From Heterohyrax brucei (Eukaryota; Chordata; Mammalia; Hyracoidea; Procaviidae), in assembly GCA_028571685.1 (NCBI GenBank), contig CM053158.1, positions 57,814,001-57,878,000 on the forward strand: 64,000 nucleotides of DNA. The letters run 5' to 3'. Numbering within the stretch: position 1 is the stretch's first letter; each line of letters begins with the position of its first letter. Below, in pieces: positions 46,200 to 56,245 of the stretch. A program made the translations under genes and the position numbers. Below the pieces are notes generated by a model. That model saw nothing but the letters and a program-made list of their open reading frames with translations, made no database searches and was not told the DNA's origin.

Positions 46200-48920
46200 C
46201 TTTCATTTTCCAGAGCGATGTCCACTTGAAACTTTCCCCTGTATGTCGGACTGTGAGAGCTGAGAGGAGGATGTTCCCCAGGGGCGTCTTGCCAGGGTTT
46301 AGAAATTCTTCTGCTGTTATAACCTGCAGTTGTATAGCTGCAGCCATATAGTGAACGGTTATATACACTGCGGCTGCTCACCCCAGGTGGGGGCACTCGT
46401 TTAACTTTTGTATTACCTGCCACAGGCAGGCTCTCCAGTTTCTCAGTGTACTGTCTGGTGAACTCACTCAGAGAGTTTGCTTCGATATACCGTTATATCT
46501 TTCTAACATCCCTGCAGCCTGGGAATGATAACGGGTATGGAACTTCTACTGGAGCAGTTGTTCTTTGGCCCACCGCTGTATTAAATGCCTAGTAAAGTGG
46601 GTCCCAGTTTCTGACTCAGTTACCTGGGGGTGCCCGTAGCTGGCACTGAGCCACTTGTAATGCTACCTTCTGGTTCACAGCAGCAGCTGACGGACAGCTA
46701 GGGGAACTGCAGCCATGTCTACCACAGTCACTATATACTTACTCCTTTCAGTTAAGGGTGAGGGTCCAATCACATTTATCTGCCAGCATTCAAGTGGCCA
46801 TAGCCTTCAGTCAATCTGTCCAGGGGTGCTGGACACCTTTCAAGGGTGCTCCTTGGAGCACCCGTGGCAGGTGTCTGTCACTTGTTGTACTTTCTTGTTA
46901 CTGGCAAGCCCCAGGCTTGCACTGTTGCCCACACTGATCATAGTCCATCATGTAATAGTTGGCAGCACAGCCAGGTGGCCACATCCTGTCTGTCTACCCT
47001 TTCCAACCAGTGGACCCTGGCAAGGACATCAGTCTCATCACTGCCTGGGTGTTGGCATGTTGTGTGTTTACCATCACACGGTATATAGTAGCCTCTTTCT
47101 GGCGGCCAGTGCCCCAAAGTTCCTCCCACGTGTCCTGTCCGCAAAGCAGGTGATTCCCTACTGTCCATTGATTGTACTTCCAAGCTGCAAGCCACAAAGT
47201 CCGTCTATGGAATACAGTCCTACTATCAGTGCAAATGCGTAGTAGGCAGGCTCTTGGGAAAGCACTATCCATACTGTTAGCATCTCAGCCCTCTGACTGC
47301 TCTGTCTGGTACTGGAATCCTGCAAGATAATTTCTATTTCTGGTTGATATGTGGCTGCTACCCACTTAGCAGGGTCCCCTGGCTTGAGCCATCTGTATAC
47401 CAGGCACTAGTGGGGGTTGGGGCCCTTTCTTCCTTATAATGGGCAAGGTTCTGGTTGCAGGATGAAGTGCTCTCCACTAACATCTCCGTCAACCATAAGG
47501 GACACGGGCCCCAATACTTCTAGTAAGTCTTTTCTCAGAGGGGAGATTGACAAGAAGGCCCTTTGCTGTAGATACACTCCCCTTTTGTTAGAGTAGGGGT
47601 TTGGGAAACCCCCATCTCAAGCTTGGCTGCCCATTGCTGCACCCACCCCGCTATAAGGGTAAGTCATCTGCACTGTAACTGTCGCAGTTTGGATAATGGC
47701 TTCCATGGCCTGTAAGGCCACATATGTGTCAACCAACTATTTTTCTATCAGTGTATATAGTTCTGCTCAGCGTCTTTCCATAGTTGTGACCCAAACCCAA
47801 TGGCACTCTAGTTTGGCCTTGCCGGTGCCGTAACTCCCAACCAAAACCCTCAGTCATTATATGCACCGTGAGTTCAGCTAGCAAGGAATTAGCAAATATC
47901 TTGAGACTGTGGCCCTGTTGTACAGCCTGTTTGGCTGCCTCAAAGACTGTCTGCATTTGCTCGATCCAGTCCCAGGTGGCCCCTTTCTTTACCAAAGTAT
48001 ACAGACGCTACAGTATCTCAGTCAGATGCAGGATAAATATTGACCAATAACCCAAGGGACCTAGGAATTCCTGCAACTGCTTAATAGTACTAGGGACAGG
48101 GACAACTTATACTTTGTCTATCACTGTTTCTGGAATAAATTTAGTCTTACTTAACCAAACAACTTCCAAGAATTTGACTGCCACGCCAGGCCCTTGCAAC
48201 TTAGCTGCATTGAATTCCCAGTCCCATGATCACAAATGTATGAGTGCCAGCACCTCCTGTGCAAGCAAAGGAATAGAGTCACTTGTAAGTCACAAATCAT
48301 CAATATAGTGGTACAAATGGACCCCTCAGGGGGTCTCCGTGGCGCCATGTGTTCTACAACCAAGCCACAGCACATAGTGGGACTGTGGACATAGCCCTGG
48401 GCAGTACATTAAAAGTCCACGCCCTCTCTTCTCATGTAGATGCGAACTGGTCCTGGCTCATTTTAGCTACAGGAATGGAAAAGAAGGTGTTAGCAAGGTC
48501 AGCCTAAATTGTCCTAACTCATGGCTTAAACTGTACATCAGAGCAGCAATATCAAGCACTGCTGCATGCACGAGTGGCATCGTTTTATTTAACTCATGGC
48601 AGTTGCCCATCATACACCAGGAGACGTGAGGCTTTTTCACTGGCCACACTGGAGAGTTGAAGGGGCTTCAAAAAGGCCTTAATATTTGCACTCAGTGTGG
48701 CTCTCCAACAGTGTCTTAAACTTCCTTATGTGCCCCGCAGGAGGCGATACTTTTTCACATTCATGACCAGCCTGCATGTGGGCAACTCCACTGGGGTGAC
48801 TGAGGCTTGACCCCTCACTATGGCCTTTATGGCCTTTACCTGCTGTCTAAATTCCCCTGTTGTTTGCACCATCTGGCTGTGCAGGATGTCTATATCCATT
48901 GGGGAAATATACACTCTAGA
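46200..48920 (-). pseudogene. ERV pol remnant (RT, RNase H, integrase)
   Basis: The reverse-transcriptase active-site motif YIDD is intact at the complement of 48296-48307, followed immediately by a stop. Upstream on the minus strand, WPVKKPHVSWCMM near 48640 marks the RT palm. RNase H connection sequence is seen near 47990-47730 (ATWDWIEQMQTVFEAAKQAV), and an RNase H TDS motif near 47230. Integrase is recognised by YHSQAAGMLERYN near 46530-46490, which holds the catalytic Glu. Multiple stops and frameshifts break the gene throughout. Confidence 0.8.
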
Positions 48921-49004
48921 AACCCTGGGGAGTCATTGGCCAGTAGCTAACGGTAGCTGGACTTTTCATACCTGAATGATTTGACTGCCATATCCATCAA
49001 TCAC

Positions 49005-49220
49005 TTATAGGGGCCCAGAAAACTTTCCAGGGTTCCCATAGATTAGGGAACATTCAGCTCCAGAACCCAGTAATGCCATGAAACATTGCACATCTGAGGG
49101 AGACCAGTGGATGACTAATTCTACATAAGGCCTCTGGTTCCCAGCATAACCCCAGCTCCTCATGTGGGAACCTTGGCCTGGATCCAGCAAACCGCAAGGT
49201 GGCTGAGCCACCGTGGTCAC
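49005..49220 (-). pseudogene. ERV protease remnant
   Basis: A 71-codon frame contains MALLGSGAECSLIYGNP. The catalytic triad position of aspartic proteases (Asp-Thr/Ser-Gly) reads Gly-Ser-Gly here (complement of 49059-49067), so the catalytic Asp is lost. It lies between gag and reverse transcriptase, as expected. Confidence 0.65.
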
Positions 49221-49576
49221 TTGGGTCCTCCAAATAATCCTGGAGCTCTATAGTTCATGCCTATCGTCATATTGCCTGGTGGGATCCTCCCTTTGTCTCT
49301 TCTTTCCATAGCTTAGTGGCAGCATAATGCTGTTCAAGCTTCAGTTGTTGCCATAGCTCCAACAGCACCCTGTTATGCTTCCCATCCACGTTCTCTCAGC
49401 TGACGCCCACCCACTGCGAGCAGGTCAGCACACATTTGTGATCAGGTTACCTTAAGGGGTCCTATTTCCCTCTGGGGCCTCTGTGCCCTATCTAGTGCCT
49501 TCAGGGTTCATATTCCACATTTCCGTTGGATGGCACTGGCTCCCCCAGCTATCACCCAAGTGACCTCGGTGATAGA

Positions 49577-50400
49577 TCAGTTAACATAGGGGGCCAGCAC
49601 CGCAGTCAGGGACCCAAACATTGAAGCAGGAGCCATTTTCAAAAGAGTGTCCCACACACCTGGTGTAAATACCACCTCATCGGGTCCCTGGGCACTTGTG
49701 TTAGAGATGTCATTTTTCATACCCAACTCCTGGGTGGAGTTTTTCAGTTCTGCATACAACTACCATTTGCTAAGTCCTCCAGGTAGATCGCTGGTGTTAG
49801 CCCACACACCACAGATTGCTGCCATCAGCCACTCTATTAGGGAACGTATATTATCATCTTCAGCACACTGATATTGCAAACAATGATGAAGGGCAGGTTG
49901 AACAGTAAAAGATGTCCATTTCTTCACTTTCTCCTGAGCCAGCATAATAGTATCTGTCCATACGTCCCACAGCTGCAATACCCAGGCAGCTAGCAACTCA
50001 CCCCTCTTTTGGTGAAGCCTATGAACTAAACCCATCAACTCTGACTCAGTATATGCTCTAATAGCCAAATGGTCCAGGATCTTGGCCTGGGCACCGTCCC
50101 TTCATGGGTGCTGGGTCTTAACTTTCATAGTAACTAAAGGGCGGGCATGCAATTCCCTCCCCCTTGGAGACCCTTCCTCTGCATCCAAGGAGTCCACTGT
50201 GATAGAGGTGGGGGGTTGCATCCTCATGGGAGGTGTTGGGGTGGTGGTTGACTGAGTGAGTCGTGGTTGGCTGAGAAGACTGTTTTTCCAACACAGCTGC
50301 TCACTCCTGTTCCTGTAACAGCTGCTCCTGGAGGCTGCACGCATCAGTTTGCAGTGCTTGTGCTGTGGCTTGTTCCTCCAGCTTTGCCTCTGTAGCCATT
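49577..50400 (-). pseudogene. ERV gag remnant
   Basis: Three short frames in a row (50344-50102, 50068-49760, 49759-49577) fill the gag position directly after the 5' LTR. The second has capsid-like helical content (LVHRLHQKRGELLAAWVLQL). No clear zinc knuckle was found. Assignment rests mainly on position. Confidence 0.55.
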
Positions 50401-50584
50401 CTCAAGGCTGCAAAAAAAACCCAGTCCTGGTACCAGCCCAGGTCCCCTTTTTCTCCTAAGTTTTTCCCAAAGCATGCAGGGCTTTATCAACACTAGCCAG
50501 CATCCTGTCTACCTCTGGCCAGTCCTGGAGCAGGGATCAAGCTGCCAGGACTGTTGCCACTGAGAATCACATTCTAGAGGGCAG

Positions 50585-50950
50585 CAAGCCCTAGAGCCTC
50601 CATTGTCGTACAGGTCTGTGCCAAACCCTGCTGACTATACCAGTTGTTGTACCACAGGTACTCAAGGCCTAGAACACGGGTGCGTGAATCTGGTAGACTC
50701 AGCAATAGAGGCTCAGGAGGTGCAGTCATGCTAGTTTTACTGCAGTAATGGCAGTGACTAAGTACATTCAGTGGCTCTGCCACCTTCTGGCACTGTGGCC
50801 TTGTATACAGATTCACACAAAGGTGGCTAGCAGTCAGATACATGAGCTCTCAAGGCCAGATAGGTTATATAACAGGATATGTCATTCAGAAGGCCTGTAC
50901 CTGGCCAGAAGGTCTGAGCAAGGCAGCCTTCCATGCTGTCACCATAGACA
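50585..50950 (-). mobile_element. ERV 5' LTR
   Basis: It is the partner of 44295-44658. The outer edge at 50950 (accatagaca) gives a TGT start on the minus strand. The inner edge next to the leader is approximate, and no confident tRNA primer-binding site was identified. Confidence 0.7.
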
Positions 50951-51431
50951 GTACACAAAATAAACATTTCTGTGGTGTAGTTAAGCATATGAAAGTGAAT
51001 TTTGGCTAATCTAACCTTGCAAAAACTCTGTTGCTCTGCCTTACAGATGGGAAATAAAGTGGGAACCTGTGATCTTATTCTGAATCTCAGGCCAGCACAT
51101 GAGACCAACACGCAGGACTACTATCTGCTCATTGAATGGGTGCATGACAGTGTGAAGGGATGGATAATGAAAGAGTAAGCAAAGTTTCTTTAGTTTCAGT
51201 TTTTAATGGAGAAGGAAAAACACTCCCTAACATTTTACAGAGGCGTATTTTTTGTGTGGATTTACCAATGGATATTTTAAATGATTCACTTTATCTGTCA
51301 CCAGAAAAATAATTACTAGGCATGCATAAATTCAGTATTCAATTCTGAACTGAGATAAATAGTAAAATATAGTGTTGTATAGAATTATAGGTGTTCATCA
51401 AGTTAATTTAATAAGTTTTAAGTTTATACAA
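50951..51431. other. Intergenic, nothing recognised
   Basis: No supported feature. Confidence 0.5.
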
Positions 51432-51590
51432 GAAACCCTGGTGGCATAGTGGTTAAGACATACGGCTGCTAACCAAAAGGTCAGCAGCTCAGATCTACCA
51501 GGTAATCCTTGGAAACTATATGGGACAGTCCTACTCTGTTCTAAAGGGTTGCTATGTGTCAGAATCAACTCAACAGCAGTGGGTTTCTTT
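51432..51590 (+). mobile_element. AfroSINE, well preserved
   Basis: This reads gaaaccctggtggcatagtg, gctgctaaccaaaaggtcag and gtcagaatcaactcaacagc, ending gtgggttt with a T-rich tail. The A-box region (tggcatagtggttaag) is well kept and the B-box region is decayed. Confidence 0.93.
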
Positions 51591-52260
51591 TTGTTTCTTT
51601 TGTTTTGGAGTTTACATTATGTACAAGGCAGCACGGAGACAAAATTAGTGAAGACCTAAATCTGAGCTCAGGTACAGTATACTGTAAAATTATGAGGCCC
51701 CCTACACAAATCTTTAACAGAGATCTCACGTGATAAATGCTAGAGTACACATAAAAATAAGGGACTAGGGGTGGGGGGGGAGGTATGAGAAGGAAACTAC
51801 TTAGCAAGGGTAAGAGACGAAGCCTTCATTTTGTAACCTGAGTGCCTGAAACACACTTCTGAACAGTTACTTACCTACTCAAAACCTTTGAACCGCTCCC
51901 TGTTTCTTGAAAATATAGCCTAAACCCCTTACCATAACCATCAAGACCCTTGTTTGTTCAGTCTTATCTTCTGTGCTTAGAGGGCGATTAACTTAGGGTG
52001 ATCAACTTCCATTTTTTCCTACAACTTTCCCAGTGTTAGTAATGAAAGTCCCACTTTCCCAGGAAACCCTGCAATCCATGCAAATCAGGGCAGCCGGACA
52101 CCCTGACTATACATTTCAGTGTTCGATGAGGCCAGCCTGAATCATTTTGGGCTTCCTGTTCCCGTTCTCTTTTCTCATGTCTGAGTTTGTGTCTTTCTGT
52201 CTCATCTCCTTCCCCCAGTTTTGTATTTCAATCCTGTTTTATAATTCAGAAATCACATTT
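51591..52260 (-). mobile_element. Possible L2 relic with a small inserted DNA element
   Basis: Wording such as aacctttgaaccgctccctg and ccataaccatcaagaccctt in 51860-52000 resembles an antisense L2 3' region. The piece at about 51990-52112, bounded by agggtgatcaac and gacaccctgac, has inverted-looking ends and may be a small DNA transposon. Both calls are weak. The first 260 bases show nothing clear apart from a G-run near 51771-51780. Confidence 0.35.
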
Positions 52261-52314
52261 GGTGTCACCAGCATAAAGACTTGATGATTATATAATCTAT
52301 ATTATCACTATTAC

Positions 52315-52550
52315 TAATAAGAACTAACATTTCTTGATATTCTGTAGCATTTTAAGTGGATTTTTATACATAATCTTTTCTTTACTCTTTGTCCTGTTGG
52401 TTCAAAAATAGTGTCTATTTTACATACGAAGAAACTGAGACTCAGAGATTATAGTTTATGCGAAGTTACATGGCAGACGAGTGTCAAAGCTGAGATTTAA
52501 TTTCCTATCTCTGCAACACAAAAACCCTTGCTCTCAACCGTGATGGTACA
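52315..52550 (-). mobile_element. MIR relic
   Basis: It has antisense MIR order: a agaactaacatttcttgata start, tctattttacatacgaagaa and actgagactcagagattata. Confidence 0.6.
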
Positions 52551-52854
52551 CATTGTCTCTTTCCAGGTGAAATTAACACTAACTTGGAAATAAGTATCTT
52601 CCTGAGCACTTAATACTACATTGATTTAGAACCTTATACAGCTGACCTATTTCTCCTCCTAGAGTAGAAGATAGTTAATGGCTAGAGCTGTGTCCAATAT
52701 ATTTTTAATTCACCAAAATACGGAGAAGATATGAGAATATTTGTTACATGAAAGAATGGATGTGTGGACAAGTGGAGATTTTTAAATTATAATTTAAAGG
52801 ATGAAGGTTTTAGACTGGGATGATATACCAAGCTAAGTGAGCAGTAATACTAAT
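52551..52854. other. Intergenic, nothing recognised
   Basis: No supported feature. Confidence 0.5.
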
Positions 52855-53000
52855 AGGGACAAAAGTTCAATTATTATCCCTGTTTTTCAGGTGCAGAAAC
52901 CAAAGGTCAGACAGACGTAATTAGTTACATAGTTACATCGCTGACAAATGGCAGAGGCCATTTCAGACACAGCCTTTTTTGATTCCAGAGTAAGTGTTGT
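52855..53000 (-). mobile_element. MIR relic
   Basis: Contains attattatccctgtttttca, ggtgcagaaaccaaaggtca and acaaatggcagaggcc in antisense MIR order. Confidence 0.55.
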
Positions 53001-53034
53001 GAACTTTATGCTAGATACTGAAGTCATCATGTTG

Positions 53035-53207
53035 TTGTGAGGTGCCTTGGAGCCTGTTTTGATTCATAGAGACCCTATTTGGCAGAGAAGAATTACACCA
53101 GTATTTAAAGCTGTAGTCTTTTGGGGAGCAGATCTCCCTCAGAGCACCTGGCAGGTTAGACTGTCCAGACTTTATTAACGCTTAACCATTGTGCCACCAG
53201 AGCTCCT
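53035..53207 (-). mobile_element. AfroSINE
   Basis: The antisense tail with gttgtgaggtgccttggagc is followed by a decayed middle and the head cgcttaaccattgtgccacc. Its outer tail wording (ttgttgtgaggtgcc) is shared with RTE 3' ends. Confidence 0.8.
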
Positions 53208-53384
53208 TAGATACTGACGAGAAGGAAAAAGTTGCAGAATAGCTTGAGAAAGCATGCAGTCAGCTGATTTAACTAAAGCATTTACATATGGAAGCCTAAT
53301 GATAACACCAATGATGATGACGTTGATGCCAACTGTCATTTATCTCTGCTTTATAAAGCCTCTCTATCCCATCTTATTTGGGTA

Positions 53385-53600
53385 GCAGCCCTAGTGGCCC
53401 AGTGTTTAAAGCACTTGGCTGCTAACCAAAAGGTCAGCAGTCTGAACACCAACTATTCCAAGGGAGAAAGATATGGCAGTGGTTTTTGGCTTTCTATAAA
53501 GATCAGCAACCTTGGAAGCCCTCTGGGGCAGTTCTGCTCTGTCCTTTAGAGGTCTCTGTGAGTTGGAATCTACTCAACGGCAATGGGACTCATTTGGTAG
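53385..53600 (+). mobile_element. AfroSINE, long subtype
   Basis: It starts ggtagcagccctagtggccc, has the extended middle gggagaaagatatggcagtg and ends ctactcaacggcaatgggac. An RTE fragment follows immediately. Confidence 0.88.
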
Positions 53601-53882
53601 AGGTAGTAATGATAGCACTCAAAGCACTTGTTGATGAAGATCAAAACCACTGCTTTCAGTATGGATTATACATCAATGTAAAGAAAACAAAAATCCTTGC
53701 AACTGAACCAATAAGCAGCATCATGACTAAATGAAGAAACTCCTGAAGTTGTTAAGGATTTCAGTTTATTGGATCCACAATCAACACCTAGGGAAGCAGC
53801 AGTCAAGAAATCAAATAGCATTTCACGTTTGGCAAATATGCTACAGAAGACCTCCTTAAGGTGTTAAAAAAATGAAGATGTG
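53601..53882 (+). mobile_element. RTE (BovB-like) fragment, part left of L1 insertion
   Basis: It decodes to QYGLYINVKKTKILATEPIS near 53659-53715, matching HLNIKKTKIFKTGS of the copy at 39.6 kb. It stops at gaagatgtg (53874-53882), the L1 target duplication, and resumes at 61084. Confidence 0.82.
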
Positions 53883-54864
53883 GGGGCGGAGTCAAGATGG
53901 CGGACTAAGCCCACGTCTCCTTCTATCCCTCTGGAAACCAAGACCTGAATTGACAATCAGAGTCTTCTGATCACCTAATCAGCCTCAGGACACGGCACAG
54001 AGCTGTTAATTGGGACTTCATACCACTCAGCGAAAAACCTCCTCTCTTTCGCTGACTCCCGCTCCTGGCTAGCCCCGGCTCTCACGGATGGAAGGTGAAT
54101 GCACCAGTTTGACTTTTTTTTCCTGTCTCGGCTGGCGGGCGGAGCTGGGTCTTGCCTGGCGGCTGGACTCAGACACGCTACTAAGGGGACAGGCAGGCGA
54201 AATTTCCATATTCTGAGAGCCAGGCTCGGGACTCTGTTAATCTAAACACTTTGAGCCTTTTGTTTTGTAGCTGCCTCAGCGGGGTTTGTGCGGAGCTCCG
54301 CGGTCAGGGTGCCGGACGCCATGTTGGTAATGAGATTTTAGCGGGACCTCGTTCTTAGCCTGGGAGCCAGCGCCTGCAAACGGGACAGCACGTCTCCAAC
54401 AGATTTGGACAGTGCTACCTACGTTGGGGGCCCTGCAACAGAAGCAGAGGAATCACTACCTCTTGGCACCTTTAGCCCCTCTGTCTGCTGCCTGTTTGGA
54501 GGACGCCATCTTGGATACGATGGCTGCAGCTGGGCCTAATTCTTAGCTTGGGAACCAGAGCCTGCCCACAGGAGAGCGATTTTCTATCACAAAACCAGTA
54601 CTCAACGGAGTGTTGGCTAAGGCTAGGCCTTGTCAGCAGAGGCCACGAGGGCAGTAGCATTGCTGTATTCTGAACTAGTTTGTTATCATCTGGGGTTGGA
54701 TATAGTGGCACTTACTTTGTCAGATGAGAAGAGGGACCTCTACACCTGAAAACCTAACTGACTTGTGAACTGGTCAGATACCTTTTGCTTTACATTTGAA
54801 GACAGCCTAGAGAAACATTTGCAATCCATCCTCACAATACCTCTTCCAGCCTCTATATATTCAC
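53883..54864 (+). promoter_or_regulatory. L1 5'UTR / internal promoter
   Basis: About 980 bp, GC-richer than its surroundings. It starts with caagatggcgg at 53893-53903, the YY1-type site found at L1 starts. Two more CCAT-core sites in the opposite sense occur at about 54317 (gccatgttgg) and 54506 (gccatcttgg). The sense promoter normally drives L1 RNA. Confidence 0.75.
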
Positions 54865-55824
54865 ATGGGACCCAAAAAGCAACAGACAATTGTGGCATAC
54901 AAGCAATCACTCATGGCTTCAGAAGGCTCCCAAACAAAGCAACCAAGGAGTTTTCCAGATGAAGAAACTTTCATGAAAGCATCAGGAAGTGAATACAAAT
55001 TGATTATATACAGAGCCCTTCTAGACCTTATACAAAATACAGCAGAACAAAATGAAAAATTAAGCAAGTTGTTCGATCTGATGGAACACCAGTACTCTGA
55101 AATCCAGCAGATCAAGAAGAAAATCAAAGACATAGAAACTTCCATGCAAAGCCAAGAAAACAGAATGGAACAAATGGAAAAAAGAATTTCAGACTTGGAA
55201 GACAGAGCTACTGAGGCCAGCGTCTATGAGGAGACATCAGAAAAAAGAAACAAGAAAAATGAAGAAACATTAAGAAGCATGTGGGACTCTATTAAGAGGA
55301 ACAACCTTCGATTAATTGGAGTCCCTGAACAGGGTGAGACATCTGAGAACACAGAGAATATTGTTGCTGAGCTGCTGAAAGAAAACTTCCCAGAAATCAT
55401 GAAGGAAGAGAATATAGACATCTCAGATGCATATCGTACGCCACCCAATATAGATCTCAAAAGAAAGACTCCAAGACATATTATAATCAAGCTTAACAAA
55501 ATGAAACATAAGCAGAAACTCTTAAAGGCAGCAAGACTCAAGGCAAAGCTAACATTCAGAGGGAAACCCTGTAGGCTTTCGTCGGATTTCTCAGCAGAAA
55601 CCGTGCTGGCACAGAGACATTGGCATGACACATTCAAAGTCTTGAAGGAGAAGAACTTCCAACCAAGAATTATATATCCTGCAAAACTGTCTTTCAAATA
55701 CAAAAATGAAATTAAGATATTCCCAGATAAACAGAAACTCAGAGACTTTGTAAAAACCAAACCCAAACTACAAGAAATACTGAAAGAAGTTCTTGGCTCT
55801 GGCTTAGAAGAACGAAACCACTAA
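54865..55824 (+). CDS. L1 ORF1 protein, intact
   Basis: This is a 319-codon open frame for the L1 RNA-binding chaperone, which trimerises, coats L1 RNA in cis and forms the ribonucleoprotein with ORF2p. Residues about 47-137 form a long charged coiled coil (for example EIQQIKKKIKDIETSMQ). An RRM fold follows (about 143-235) with NNLRLIGVPE at 146-155 and HIIIKLNK at 205-212. The C-terminal domain (about 236-310) contains RIIYPAKLSFKYKNEIKIF at 268-286. The human protein has 338 residues, and the difference lies mostly in the N-terminal part. The Met at 54865 follows the 5'UTR, and the frame ends with a TAA at 55822-55824. No frameshift or stop is present, so the copy may be recently inserted. 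ORF2 begins 421 bp downstream. Confidence 0.95.
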   Translation: MGPKKQQTIVAYKQSLMASEGSQTKQPRSFPDEETFMKASGSEYKLIIYRALLDLIQNTAEQNEKLSKLFDLMEHQYSEIQQIKKKIKDIETSMQSQENRMEQMEKRISDLEDRATEASVYEETSEKRNKKNEETLRSMWDSIKRNNLRLIGVPEQGETSENTENIVAELLKENFPEIMKEENIDISDAYRTPPNIDLKRKTPRHIIIKLNKMKHKQKLLKAARLKAKLTFRGKPCRLSSDFSAETVLAQRHWHDTFKVLKEKNFQPRIIYPAKLSFKYKNEIKIFPDKQKLRDFVKTKPKLQEILKEVLGSGLEERNH

Positions 55825-56245
55825 CTTTATAATTTAGAACTACAAACTACTCAGTACTCTACTCATTTGGGGAAGGCTCCAAAGTAAATCACAGCTTTGA
55901 TATGGAAAGAAGCAATCCAGTGATCATCATGAAAACTATGATGTCATTATAATAAAAAGAGGGATGTACTACAGTCATTATAGTCCTTCCAGATGGAGAG
56001 GAGGATGACAAGACTGGCAGTAATTAAAATTGGGTTAATAAATAGTTTATTAAGGGGGTTCATGGGGCAGCTGTAAAGCACAACAAAGATGTATCATACC
56101 ATTTCAAGAAATCTAACACACAAGTCTCAACAACTATAAAACCATCTCTGAAAAAGGTGAAAAATCAACTCACAAAAAAGAGTGTCCCAGAACAGACTAA
56201 TGAGAACAACAGAGAAAACATCAACATAAAAATAAACATATCACA
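55825..56245 (+). other. L1 inter-ORF spacer
   Basis: These 421 bp between ORF1 and ORF2 lack a reading frame of note. The spacer is longer than the roughly 60 bp of human L1. ORF2 translation in L1 is unconventional, and nothing here shows the mechanism. Confidence 0.8.

Larger units (their letters stand above)
44290..50950 (-). mobile_element. Endogenous retrovirus, degraded, LTR-gag-pro-pol-env-LTR
   Basis: Two related LTR-like blocks of about 365 bp bracket a 6-kb internal region, all on the minus strand. From right to left come gag, protease, reverse transcriptase, RNase H, integrase and envelope remnants in canonical order. Every gene is broken by stops and frameshifts. Single-copy host genes are absent. 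The two LTRs differ at many positions, so the insertion is old. I could not fix the primer-binding site or a target duplication, and I do not assign a family name. Confidence 0.85.

Noticed and set aside
46715-47242. A 175-codon plus-strand open frame
   Set aside because: It lies antisense to the retroviral pol remnant and has no domain of its own. It is a shadow frame.
51432-51500. tRNA-like A-box sequence as a true tRNA gene
   Set aside because: It is the head of an AfroSINE and does not fold with an acceptor stem or full anticodon arm.
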